From Polynucleobacter sp. MWH-Aus1W21 (GTDB lineage: Bacteria > Pseudomonadota > Gammaproteobacteria > Burkholderiales > Burkholderiaceae): a stretch of 64,000 bases of DNA. The notes beneath the pieces were generated by a model. It saw only the letters and a list, made by a program, of their open reading frames with translations. It was not told the origin of the DNA and searched no databases. Within the stretch, counting starts at the first letter, position 1. Each line of letters starts with the position of its first letter. The DNA lies in assembly GCF_018687275.1 (NCBI RefSeq), contig NZ_CP061287.1, forward strand, positions 310,001 through 374,000, written 5' to 3'. Positions 1 to 8,735 of this stretch are shown here, piece after piece. Position numbers and translations under genes: made by a program.

Positions 1-333
1 GTGGTGACTGTCGACTCTACTTTAGGCTATGAGTCTTTAGCTAGAGGTGGAAAAACAGCTTTTTTTGCTGGGCGAGGTCAATTCATCAATAGCGCAGCAA
101 GGCGCTTTGGTTGGCCGGGATCGCTGCCAGAAAACGGCCCCTTTTGGGCTTCATCAGTGAATTCTGATGAGGTTTATCGAGTAATGGATTATTTGGCTGG
201 CGAAAGCGATGCCCAATGGCAAAAAACTTGCCAAACCTATGCGCCTCAGGTGATGGGCTTTGATCCAGGTAATACAATTCTTCAATCAACACTGCAACAT
301 TTTTTAACTAGCGAGCAACTTAAATATGCTTAA
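1..333 (+). CDS. Surface carbohydrate biosynthesis protein, C-terminal part (cut by window edge)
   Basis: The reading frame is open from the first base, so the true start lies upstream and the GTG at position 1 is probably an internal codon. The visible 110 residues contain a VDSTLGYESLARG motif, which resembles the C-terminal nucleotide-sugar-binding part of the LA_1612/CDP-glycerol glycerophosphotransferase-like surface carbohydrate proteins found beside PseB-type genes. Its stop codon overlaps the pseB start by 8 bp, which indicates translational coupling and a role in the same glycan. The exact transferred group cannot be told from this fragment. Confidence 0.6.
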   Translation: MVTVDSTLGYESLARGGKTAFFAGRGQFINSAARRFGWPGSLPENGPFWASSVNSDEVYRVMDYLAGESDAQWQKTCQTYAPQVMGFDPGNTILQSTLQHFLTSEQLKYA

Positions 334-1327
334 AAACTCTTCAATTCTCATTACCGGTGGTACTGGTTCCTTTGGCCACATGTTTGTTCCGCTGACTTTG
401 GCAAAGTACAACCCAAGTCGCTTGGTAATCTTTTCTCGAGATGAGATGAAGCAGTGGGAAATGGCAAAACTATATGGTGGTGATGATAGAGTTCGATTCT
501 TCATTGGTGATGTGCGTGATAAGGATCGCTTATCTCGCGCCCTGCAAGGCATTGATTATGTTGTGCATGCTGCTGCGACCAAAATTGTTCCTACAGCTGA
601 ATACAATCCTTTTGAGTGTGTCAAGACAAACGTAATGGGCGCAATGAACTTGATCGATGCTTGTATTGATCAGGGTGTCAAACGTGTGGTTGCCCTCTCT
701 ACAGATAAAGCGAGCAGTCCCGCTAATTTATACGGTGCAACTAAGCTGACATCCGATAAGTTATTTATTGCCGGTAATTCGTATTCTGGAAAAAATGAAA
801 CTCGATTTGCGGTCGTACGCTATGGAAATGTCATGGGATCACGTGGTTCAGTTATTCCATTCTTTCTGAATGAAGCTGAAAAAGGTGGGCCACTTCCGGT
901 TACTGATGAGCGTATGACGCGCTTTATGATCACCCTGGAGCAAGGTGTTGAGCTGGTTTGGCATGCGTTTGATGATGCGGTTGGTGGTGAAATTTATGTC
1001 AAGAAGATTCCATCAATGAAGATTCCAGATATAGCATCAGCTGTTGCTCCTGGGCTTGAGCAAAAAGTTATCGGCATTCGTCCTGGTGAAAAATTGCATG
1101 AGCAGATGATTGGGTTTGAGGACGCTCCATATACCTATGAGTATCCAGAGCATTTCAAGATACTTCCCGCAATTCATGACTGGAGTCAGGATCCTTACCG
1201 TATCAACAACGGTAAATTGGTATCGCCTGATTTCACTTACAGTTCAGATAACAATCCAAGCTGGATGAGCGTGGAAGAATTGCGTTCATGGATCGATGCC
1301 AACAAGCAGAAGATGTTGCAAATCTAA
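326..1327 (+). CDS. pseB: UDP-N-acetylglucosamine 4,6-dehydratase (inverting), PseB/FlaA1-like
   Basis: A 333-residue extended short-chain dehydrogenase. The NAD(P)-binding motif GGTGSFG is at residues 11-17 and the catalytic STDKAS and Y136-x3-K140 are present. The intact Tyr marks the soluble, single-domain PseB/FlaA1 type as opposed to the membrane-bound PglF type at 32966. PseB enzymes turn UDP-GlcNAc into a UDP-4-keto-6-deoxy-L-AltNAc-type sugar, the first step towards pseudaminic and related nonulosonic acids. It overlaps the upstream gene by 8 bp and is followed after 6 bp by an aldo/keto reductase. A related dehydratase/epimerase acting on another UDP-sugar cannot be excluded. Confidence 0.83.
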   Translation: MLKNSSILITGGTGSFGHMFVPLTLAKYNPSRLVIFSRDEMKQWEMAKLYGGDDRVRFFIGDVRDKDRLSRALQGIDYVVHAAATKIVPTAEYNPFECVKTNVMGAMNLIDACIDQGVKRVVALSTDKASSPANLYGATKLTSDKLFIAGNSYSGKNETRFAVVRYGNVMGSRGSVIPFFLNEAEKGGPLPVTDERMTRFMITLEQGVELVWHAFDDAVGGEIYVKKIPSMKIPDIASAVAPGLEQKVIGIRPGEKLHEQMIGFEDAPYTYEYPEHFKILPAIHDWSQDPYRINNGKLVSPDFTYSSDNNPSWMSVEELRSWIDANKQKMLQI

Positions 1328-1333
1328 TCCTTC

Positions 1334-2227
1334 ATGGTTCAAAACCTATTAAAAAGTACGTCAAGGATTGCGCTGGGTACAGCGCAGTTTGGACTTGCTT
1401 ATGGCGTTGCGAACCAGTCTGGGCAAATTCAACGGAGCGATGGCTCCGCAATCCTGAATGAGGCGTTATCACAGGGTATTGATACTATCGATACTGCGAT
1501 TGCCTATGGCAATAGCGAGGATTGTCTGGGTGAAATTGGGGTCCAAGACTTTCACGTCATCAGCAAGCTTCCGCCGGCACCTAACGGCGAATCGATCGCC
1601 TCTTGGGTAAGTGACCAAATTGCATCGTCATTGAAGCGCTTGCGCATTGATAGGCTGCATGGCCTTTTATTGCATCAACCTAGTCAGTTATTGAGCGATA
1701 TTGGGCCAGATCTTTTTAAAGCTCTATTGCAAGCAAGGGATAAGGGCTTAGTTAATAAGATAGGTATTTCAATTTATGACCCTAGTGAGCTAGATGCCAT
1801 TCTGACTTTATTTCCTTTAGATATTGTTCAGGCTCCTTTGAATTTAGTTGACAGGCGATTGGTGTCTAGCGGTTGGTTGGGGCGATTAAAGGATCTTGGA
1901 ATTGAAGTTCATACACGCTCTGCATTTCTTCAGGGTTTGTTGCTTATGGATCGCCAATTGATTCCTGAATATTTTTCTAAATGGGATGCATTATGGGATA
2001 TCTGGCAAGCAGATTTAGAGAGCTCGACATTAAATGCATTGCAGCACTGCTTGGCGTATCCCTTAAGTTTTGATGGTGTTGATCGCGTGGTTGTAGGGGT
2101 TGATGGCATTGATCAGCTAAAAGAAATCTTATCCGCAGCCAAGACGATTGATGTATCGGTCATTCATTCTGAAATTCAATCTGAGGATTTGGATTTAATT
2201 AACCCATCCTTGTGGAGAGTCAATTGA
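1334..2227 (+). CDS. Aldo/keto reductase family protein of the nonulosonate-type cluster
   Basis: A 297-residue TIM-barrel oxidoreductase. The aldo/keto reductase catalytic tetrad can be read as D53, Y58 (in DTAIAYG), K78 (in ISKLPP) and H114 (in LLLHQPS). Family members reduce carbonyls with NAD(P)H. Being between pseB and a cytidylyltransferase/aminotransferase fusion, it probably acts on a keto-sugar intermediate of the same CMP-sugar route, but the substrate is inferred only from context. The start ATG follows pseB by 6 bp, and the stop overlaps the next gene by 4 bp if that gene uses the TTG at 2224. Confidence 0.75.
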   Translation: MVQNLLKSTSRIALGTAQFGLAYGVANQSGQIQRSDGSAILNEALSQGIDTIDTAIAYGNSEDCLGEIGVQDFHVISKLPPAPNGESIASWVSDQIASSLKRLRIDRLHGLLLHQPSQLLSDIGPDLFKALLQARDKGLVNKIGISIYDPSELDAILTLFPLDIVQAPLNLVDRRLVSSGWLGRLKDLGIEVHTRSAFLQGLLLMDRQLIPEYFSKWDALWDIWQADLESSTLNALQHCLAYPLSFDGVDRVVVGVDGIDQLKEILSAAKTIDVSVIHSEIQSEDLDLINPSLWRVN

Positions 2228-4251
2228 AGGTTGTTGCTATTGTTCAGGCGCGTATGGGCTCAACTCGCTTGCCCAACAAGGTGATGAAGCCAATTAATGG
2301 CGTTCCAATGATTGAGCTACTTTTGGGAAGATTATCAAAAGCAACTTTGGTAAATCAAATTGTGGTGGCAACTTCAATCGATGATCGTAATAAAGTTTTA
2401 GTTGATCATGTTCAGAAAATTGGCTATGCATGTGAGCGGGGTAGTGAAAATGATGTGATAGATCGCTATATTCAGGCGGCTAAAAAACATCAGGCTGATG
2501 TTGTAATTAGAATCACTGGCGATTGCCCTCTAGTTGATCCCGTATTAGTGGATGAATGTGTTCAGCAGTTTTTGGATCAAGATGTTGATTATTTGTGCAA
2601 TAACTACCCGCCAACGCTGCCAGATGGACTTGATATTGAAGTTTTCAAATTAGCCGCACTTGAAAGGGCGCAAGAAGAGTCCGATAAGCCATTTGATCAT
2701 GAGCATGTCACACCATATTTACGCGAGCCAGGTAAATTTAAGACAGCCACCATCAAAAATACTGAGGATTTTTCAAGCCTCAGATGGACGGTAGATGAAC
2801 CGGTGGACTTTGTTGTGGTTGAGAAGGTATTTAATCACTTCTATCCAAACACAGATTTTGACTGGAAGACAGTTCTGAAATTACAGTTAGAACATCCAGA
2901 ATGGTTTAGTCTTAATCAAGACATAATTCGCAATGAGGGAGCAGTGATGGGTACTGGACAAAAACTCTGGAAAAGAGCTAAGCAGGTAATACCAGGTGGG
3001 AATATGCTGCTCTCTAAGCGTGCAGAAATGTTTTTGCCTGATCAGTGGCCAGCCTACTTTAGTAAGGCTAAGGGATGCAAGGTATGGGATCTCGATAGCA
3101 AGGAATATATTGACATGTCCATTATGGGAATTGGCACCAATACCCTGGGGTACGGCAATGCAGAGGTCGATGAGGCGGTTCGAAAAGTAGTTGATGCAGG
3201 CAATATGTCTACATTTAACTGTCCAGAGGAAGTCTACCTAGCGGAGCGTTTGGTGGAATTACATCCTTGGGCAGACATGGTCCGCTTCTCGCGGTCGGGT
3301 GGCGAAGCTAATGCGATTGCGATTCGCATTGCCAGAGCTGCAACAGGCAAAGATAAAGTGGCTATTTGTGGCTACCATGGGTGGCATGATTGGTATTTAT
3401 CGGCCAATCTAGGTGATGACAAGCATTTGGATGGCCATCTCTTGCCTGGCCTAGAGCCAAATGGCGTCCCGAGAGATCTTCGTGGCACAGTCTTACCTTT
3501 TAATTACAACAATTATGCTCAGCTTGAGGCATTGGTGAATGAGCATGATATTGGTGTGATTAAGATGGAGGTCGTTCGCAATAAAGGCCCGGAAGATAAT
3601 TTCCTACACAAGGTACGCAAGCTAGCTACGGATCGTGGCATTGTTCTCATATTTGATGAGTGCACCTCAGGTTTCCGAGAAACTTTTGGTGGGCTTCATA
3701 AAAAGTATGGTGTCGAGCCCGATATGGCGATGTTTGGAAAAGCGCTGGGTAATGGTTATGCAATTACTGCCATTATTGGCAAACGTTCAGTGATGGAAGC
3801 TGCGCAGACAACATTTATTAGTAGTACTTTCTGGACCGAGCGTATTGGACCAGCTGCCGCATTAAAAACACTAGAAGTTATGGAAAAAACCAAATCTTGG
3901 GAAAAAATTACCGAGACTGGCTTAAATATCCGCAAAGGATGGCAAGACTTGGCTGACAAGCATGACATCAAGATTGAGCATTGGGGTCTTCCGGCTTTAA
4001 CTGGTTTTACGATTGTTAGTGAGAATGCGCTAGCTTATAAAACCTTAATTACTCAAGAGATGCTTGTTAAAGGTTATTTGGCAAGCAATACCGCATATGC
4101 CTGCACAGAACACACTCCTGAGGTATTGAATGGTTTCTTCGAGGCACTTGATCCAGTCTTTGGCATGATTAAAGAATGCGAAGAGGGTAGAGATATTAAA
4201 ACTCTGCTCAAGAGTTCAGTATGTCATGGTGGGTTTAAGCGCTTAAACTGA
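2224..4251 (+). CDS. SpsF-like cytidylyltransferase fused to a HemL-like PLP aminotransferase
   Basis: One polypeptide with two enzymes. Residues 1 to about 235 are an SpsF/acylneuraminate-cytidylyltransferase-like domain (VAIVQARMGSTRLPNK, then RITGDCPLVDP). Residues about 242 to the end are a class-III PLP aminotransferase related to glutamate-1-semialdehyde aminomutase, with the probable PLP lysine K506 in FGKALGNGYA. The domains would amino-transfer to a keto sugar and activate a sugar acid with CMP. I prefer the TTG at 2224: a GGAG lies 6 nt upstream, the protein then begins MKVVAIVQARMGS, and TTGA overlaps the previous stop. The GTG at 2212 is the alternative. An internal GAGGGAG-spaced ATG at 2947 could release the second domain alone. 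Confidence 0.8.
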   Translation: MKVVAIVQARMGSTRLPNKVMKPINGVPMIELLLGRLSKATLVNQIVVATSIDDRNKVLVDHVQKIGYACERGSENDVIDRYIQAAKKHQADVVIRITGDCPLVDPVLVDECVQQFLDQDVDYLCNNYPPTLPDGLDIEVFKLAALERAQEESDKPFDHEHVTPYLREPGKFKTATIKNTEDFSSLRWTVDEPVDFVVVEKVFNHFYPNTDFDWKTVLKLQLEHPEWFSLNQDIIRNEGAVMGTGQKLWKRAKQVIPGGNMLLSKRAEMFLPDQWPAYFSKAKGCKVWDLDSKEYIDMSIMGIGTNTLGYGNAEVDEAVRKVVDAGNMSTFNCPEEVYLAERLVELHPWADMVRFSRSGGEANAIAIRIARAATGKDKVAICGYHGWHDWYLSANLGDDKHLDGHLLPGLEPNGVPRDLRGTVLPFNYNNYAQLEALVNEHDIGVIKMEVVRNKGPEDNFLHKVRKLATDRGIVLIFDECTSGFRETFGGLHKKYGVEPDMAMFGKALGNGYAITAIIGKRSVMEAAQTTFISSTFWTERIGPAAALKTLEVMEKTKSWEKITETGLNIRKGWQDLADKHDIKIEHWGLPALTGFTIVSENALAYKTLITQEMLVKGYLASNTAYACTEHTPEVLNGFFEALDPVFGMIKECEEGRDIKTLLKSSVCHGGFKRLN

Positions 4252-4264
4252 GTGTAAATAACAT

Positions 4265-6100
4265 TTACCTGCCGAGCCTGAGCGGAAGCATTTGCTTGGC
4301 ATTTTCATCTCCCTCTTCCTCTCCTATGCTTTGAATCTTAATTACTTTTCTTAGGGATTTATTCGGAGCAGCAACAAGTTTACTGTGCGTAATTCCAACC
4401 TTCCATAATAAAAATTCTATCATTAGACCTAAAGCTCGCGATGCAGACTTTCCTCTCCATATTGCAACTATAACAAGAAGTAATGGTGTAAAAGCAAGCT
4501 TAGTATATTTGTTAAGTAAGAGCGGTGCAAGCATCAGATGATTTTGAATATTGAAGTATCCAGGGCGATAGTTTTTATCTGATCCCTCGAGAAACGAGGG
4601 ATTTAGTTGAAGTAATTTAATATTCAGTTTTGCCAATAGAATTCCAATGTAATAACCAAAAACTTTGTAAAGGGGTAGTTGCTCATTATTTAGGTTATGG
4701 ATGTAATGATGCGCATCTAATTTGGCTAGTATTAAAGGCCGCCATGCTAGTATTTTTAAAGTAGGCAAGCCCGTATAGTTAATGAAGTGATCTTCGCTAT
4801 ATGCATCTGTATCACTTATTTGAATTAGGTAATTCTCTTCTAAATCAATTGAATTTCCAATAAAGTTGTTTTCTCTAGCGAATTCATATAATGGAGTTCC
4901 TGGTAATGCTTGAGCATAATTAATGCTAATTGAGCCGCTGGGGGGTGATTCATGCCAGCCTTTAATGCCCTTAGAGATATTTTTTAGGAAGTCTATTGTT
5001 TCATTGATGGTAAGGTCATCTTCTCCTGGCATACCGATTACCAGTTGAACAATAGTGTCAAGATCTGCTTCTGCTGTCCACTTCAATGCATTTATATTTT
5101 CTTGAACAGTAGCCTTTTTTTCCATGATGTCGAGTATTTTTTGGCTCCCTGATTCAATGCCGAAATAAATAGCCTTACATCCATTCTCTTTCCAAAGCTT
5201 TAAATCTTCAAGATTTACAGTTCTTGCTCTTACCCCCGCTGCAATCCATGAGAGTTTTAGTTTCCCCATTTCAAGAGCAAGCCCCCTAGTTAATTCTTTA
5301 TCTGCTCCAAAATTTTCATCACCAAAGGTGATATCAGTAACTCCATAGTCATTTATTAGATGGTGAATATGATGTTTAAGGTTTTCCAAGGGTCGAGCAC
5401 GATAACCTTTTTCCCAGCGGTGACAAAAGGTACATCTTGCAACGCACCCTTTGGTTGCAATCACCGTTGCGGACCTACGGGGAGCAGTGTCTAAGGTCGA
5501 ATTGTTTTCGTCATGCTCTGGTTCAATTGGAGGGAGATAGTGCGCTAGAGAGCCATCTTTAGCTAAAATTGAATAGTCAGGGTGTTCGATTTCACTTGCA
5601 TCAGGCTTCGCACCATAGCCGGTAAATTTAAAATCATTTTGTTGGTTTAAGTAGCATATCCCTTTTACTTCATCAAGGTATTTTTTTTGTTCATCATGAT
5701 GATGATCTTGTATTTTGCGTATAAGATCCAAGATGATAAATTCACCATCACCAACTACACAAACGTCGATATCTGTTTTTCTAAGCAATATTTCTGCGCT
5801 GGCGGAAAGATTGCCTCCTGAAATAATGGTAGTGGAGTTCCGAGATTCTCGAATAATTGACGATAGCCACTTGGTGTATGAGTACGCTGTAGACACTACG
5901 GCGCTAATACCTACTACATCAAATTGATGCAAAGAAAAATAAGCCTTAATTTCTTCGGTACTTGGTCTTAAAAAGTCAATATTGAAGAAAAAAGCTTCAA
6001 TTCCAATTTTACGAAGAGATTGAATAATAGCTAATGATCCAAGCGGTGGAAAATCGGTAGGATCTGGCCTAATTGGAGTGGTGCAAATGCAAATTTTCAT
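4265..6100 (-). CDS. B12-binding domain radical SAM protein
   Basis: A 611-residue protein. The N-terminal roughly 130 residues look like a cobalamin-binding Rossmann domain (DVVGISAVVS, VVGDGE). The radical SAM cluster motif C-x3-C-x2-C is C219, C223 and C226 in KGCVARCTFCH. The C-terminal third carries a hydrophobic stretch. Members of this class methylate or rearrange unactivated carbons, and many lie in glycan or natural-product loci. It stands alone on the minus strand between two plus-strand glycan blocks. No substrate can be assigned. It contains a short His run near residue 133, encoded by a triplet repeat. Confidence 0.85.
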   Translation of the reverse strand: MKICICTTPIRPDPTDFPPLGSLAIIQSLRKIGIEAFFFNIDFLRPSTEEIKAYFSLHQFDVVGISAVVSTAYSYTKWLSSIIRESRNSTTIISGGNLSASAEILLRKTDIDVCVVGDGEFIILDLIRKIQDHHHDEQKKYLDEVKGICYLNQQNDFKFTGYGAKPDASEIEHPDYSILAKDGSLAHYLPPIEPEHDENNSTLDTAPRRSATVIATKGCVARCTFCHRWEKGYRARPLENLKHHIHHLINDYGVTDITFGDENFGADKELTRGLALEMGKLKLSWIAAGVRARTVNLEDLKLWKENGCKAIYFGIESGSQKILDIMEKKATVQENINALKWTAEADLDTIVQLVIGMPGEDDLTINETIDFLKNISKGIKGWHESPPSGSISINYAQALPGTPLYEFARENNFIGNSIDLEENYLIQISDTDAYSEDHFINYTGLPTLKILAWRPLILAKLDAHHYIHNLNNEQLPLYKVFGYYIGILLAKLNIKLLQLNPSFLEGSDKNYRPGYFNIQNHLMLAPLLLNKYTKLAFTPLLLVIVAIWRGKSASRALGLMIEFLLWKVGITHSKLVAAPNKSLRKVIKIQSIGEEEGDENAKQMLPLRLGR

Positions 6101-6196
6101 ATCTTTTGCTCTGGTTGAAATGCAAAGGAATGCAAATTAACTAAATTGACGTGATTGGTGATATTATATTAAAGTACTTAAATTTAGTGCAACAAA

Positions 6197-6240
6197 CAAT
6201 AAAACCCTAATTTCATACCCGTGGGAGTAAGGGTTTATTG
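6197..6240. repeat. Imperfect inverted repeat, hairpin-forming, between divergent genes
   Basis: The arms CAATAAAACCCT (6197-6208) and AGGGTTTATTG (6230-6240) pair with a one-base bulge, and the loop contains a smaller CCC/GGG stem. Read on the minus strand the right side ends in a T-rich stretch, which resembles a weak terminator. No minus-strand gene upstream would need one, so it may be a remnant of the rearrangement that truncated the neighbouring acetyltransferase. Confidence 0.4.
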
Positions 6241-6275
6241 AATTGGATTAAAAATAAAATTGCATGCTCGACTAA

Positions 6276-6653
6276 ATAGTATATCAGCCCTTCCCTAGTT
6301 ACATTTTCTTCGGTAACGGCGTGGTATCTAAAAGAGCTGGTGAATGTTTTATAGCTACTCTGAATGGTAGGGCAGAAATTAGAGTTGGTGATAATGTCAC
6401 ATCTAGTCTGGGAGTGAAAATTTATACGGCAGCCCACGACCCTAAAACTCTTGAGCTAAAAGATATTGTAGAAAATATTACTATTGAGAGTGATGCATGG
6501 ATTAGTGCAACGGTTTTAATTTTACCTAGTGTAATCATAAGAGAGGAAATTGTGGTGGGTGCTGGTTCACAAGTAAATACAGTTCTAGCTGATTACATCA
6601 TTTGTGTTGGTAGTCCAGCGCGAGAGGTAAAAAAAAGAGCTTTGAATAATTAA
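6276..6653 (+). pseudogene. Hexapeptide-repeat (LbH) acetyltransferase, N-terminally truncated
   Basis: The frame is open from 6276, just after a TAA, to 6653. The first possible start is a GTG at 6321 without a ribosome site. The encoded C-terminal part has the left-handed beta-helix signature of WcaF/CysE-like O-acetyltransferases: IRVGDNV, then YTAAHDP, SDAWISATVLILPSVII, VVGAGSQV and ICVGSPAREVKKR. These families are usually about 170-220 residues, while only about 110 are usable here. An aligned N-terminal half would need a stop to be read through. I read it as a decayed O-acetyltransferase of the glycan locus. A short functional protein from GTG 6321 is possible but unlikely. Confidence 0.6.
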
Positions 6654-6671
6654 GTGTAAATATTTTTAAAT

Positions 6672-8735
6672 ATGATGCGCTTTTCCCAATCGGGTTTTAG
6701 TTATCAAAAACAACCTTCATACAGACCAGATATTGATGGTTTGCGTGCAGTTGCCGTTGTGTCCGTGCTTGGATATCATTTTTTCCCCACATGGCTAAAG
6801 GGTGGATTTATAGGGGTAGACATTTTTTTTGTAATTTCAGGCTATTTGATTTCCTTGATCATTTTTCATGCGCTAAAAAATAACGAATTCAGTTTTATCG
6901 GATTTTATTCAAATAGAATTCGAAGAATTTTCCCCGCCCTTTTAATCATATTGTTTTCTAGCTTGATTCTCGGATGGTTTGTGCTACTTGCAGATGAGTA
7001 TGCGCAACTTGGAAGATACGTTGTCGGCGCATCATCTTTTATGACAAATCTGATGCTATTGGGTGATTCTGGGTATTTTGACTCAGCAGCAGAAAAAAAG
7101 CCTCTATTGCATTTGTGGAGTCTGGCAATAGAAGAGCAGTTCTATCTAATCTGGCCTTTTTTAATTTGGACCGCCTGGAAGTTGCGATTTAATTTAATTT
7201 TTATAATTATTATTATATTGGTGCTTTCGCTAATATTTAATATTGCGATTGTTCAAGCTGATCCTATCACCGCATTTTATTCTCCTCTTTCACGATTTTG
7301 GGAAATAATACTCGGAGGTGTTTTGGCGTGGTTTTGTGCGTTTAAGGGCGCGCATAAGAATCCAAAGAAATACTTGAGTGCCAAATACTTCCATATAGTC
7401 AACAAATGTGAGGCGATCCTTGCGGGCGCGGGTTGGAGAAATATTCAGTCTTTAATCGGATTGATATTAATTGTTGTAAGTGTTTTTATGTTTACGAAAG
7501 ATTTAGCTTTCCCCGGCTATTGGGCGCTAATACCCGCTTCTGCTGCCATTTTGTTAATAGTGGCGGGAAGAGATGCCTGGGTTAACAGAGTTTTTTTATC
7601 ACACCCAAGTCTTGTCTGGGTTGGAGTAATAAGCTACCCTTTATATCTATGGCACTGGGTTCTGCTGTCAATGGTGAGAGGGCTTGAGGGAGAATTGCCA
7701 TCAAGAAACGTTCGCTTATCCATAATTGCGGTCTCGGTATTACTAGCATGGCTAACCTATGAATTGATTGAGAAACCAATTAGATTTAAACTTTATAAAA
7801 AATCAGCAATAATTACTTTGGCTCTATTAATGATATTCACTGCCTTATTGGGGCTGTATGTGTATAAAGATAATGGCTTTGAAATTCGGTCACGTCATCA
7901 AAAATTCAGCGCTTACATTGACTCAATTAGAAGAACTGAAATGCAGGCTGAATGTTTTGAAATTCCATATGCGTATAAAATTAGTGACAAATGGTTTTGT
8001 GAGCTCGGAGATAAACAATCTGCTGCAACTATATTTGCTTATGGGGATAGTCATGCGCTAAGTCTTATTCCTGTCCTAGAGCAATATGCATTGAATAAAA
8101 AGATTAAAATCTTATTTGCCGGGACCTCTGGATGTCCATCTTTGTTGGGCATTCAGTCGATGAGGCGCGGCAATGGAATCGAAACTTATAACTGTAGAAA
8201 GCTAAATGATCGAATCTTTAGTTATGTAAGAAGTAATGGCATAAAGTCGGTCATCCTTGCGAATCGATGGGTTTATTACTCCGGCAGCATAGTTACTCCA
8301 AATGAGATAAATTATATTTCTAGGGATGAGTTGGAACCTATAAATATTGAATCCTCAAGAAGAGATTTTTCATGGGCGCTTCAGAATACTATTGCCAAGT
8401 ATTCTGAAATTGGTGTTAAGGTATATTTGGTTGAGGATACCCCAAGGCAACTCGTGCTACCAAGAGATATTTTAGTCAAAGCAGGGCCAAGTGATGTGGA
8501 GATTAATAAATTTTCCGTCTCAAGAGATTTGCATGAACAAAATCAGAGCTATGTTAACGCTGAAATTAGAAAGCATGACGATAAAGCCAGCATTATTAAT
8601 TTTGACAAACTGATTTGTAATTTGGAAATTTGCCCTCTTGCAAAAGACGGACAATTTTTATATTTTGATTCAGACCACTTGGGAGTTTATGGTTCTCATT
8701 TATTATATCCAGCGCTAAATTTATCGTCTGATTAG
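6672..8735 (+). CDS. OafA-type acyltransferase with C-terminal SGNH domain
   Basis: A 687-residue integral membrane O-acyltransferase. The acyltransferase-3 domain starts with YRPDIDGLRAVAV, has the conserved His at residue 36, and continues through LHLWSLAIEEQFYLIWP and about ten hydrophobic helices. The C-terminal periplasmic SGNH domain has GDSH with D459/S460/H461 and the distal D666-x2-H669 pair. Such proteins move acetyl or other acyl groups across the inner membrane onto O-antigen or other cell-surface sugars. Translation could start at either of two adjacent ATGs (6672 or 6675). Its 3' end overlaps the convergent glycosyltransferase by 15 bp. Confidence 0.9.
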   Translation: MMRFSQSGFSYQKQPSYRPDIDGLRAVAVVSVLGYHFFPTWLKGGFIGVDIFFVISGYLISLIIFHALKNNEFSFIGFYSNRIRRIFPALLIILFSSLILGWFVLLADEYAQLGRYVVGASSFMTNLMLLGDSGYFDSAAEKKPLLHLWSLAIEEQFYLIWPFLIWTAWKLRFNLIFIIIIILVLSLIFNIAIVQADPITAFYSPLSRFWEIILGGVLAWFCAFKGAHKNPKKYLSAKYFHIVNKCEAILAGAGWRNIQSLIGLILIVVSVFMFTKDLAFPGYWALIPASAAILLIVAGRDAWVNRVFLSHPSLVWVGVISYPLYLWHWVLLSMVRGLEGELPSRNVRLSIIAVSVLLAWLTYELIEKPIRFKLYKKSAIITLALLMIFTALLGLYVYKDNGFEIRSRHQKFSAYIDSIRRTEMQAECFEIPYAYKISDKWFCELGDKQSAATIFAYGDSHALSLIPVLEQYALNKKIKILFAGTSGCPSLLGIQSMRRGNGIETYNCRKLNDRIFSYVRSNGIKSVILANRWVYYSGSIVTPNEINYISRDELEPINIESSRRDFSWALQNTIAKYSEIGVKVYLVEDTPRQLVLPRDILVKAGPSDVEINKFSVSRDLHEQNQSYVNAEIRKHDDKASIINFDKLICNLEICPLAKDGQFLYFDSDHLGVYGSHLLYPALNLSSD

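Noticed and set aside
5690..5708. Triplet (CAT/ATG) repeat in the radical SAM gene, considered as phase-variable tract
   Set aside because: A triplet repeat keeps the frame when it slips; it only varies the number of His/Asp residues.
6213..6437. 74-codon minus-strand frame over the decayed acetyltransferase
   Set aside because: The opposite strand shows clear hexapeptide-repeat sequence; the antisense frame resembles nothing and lacks a ribosome site.
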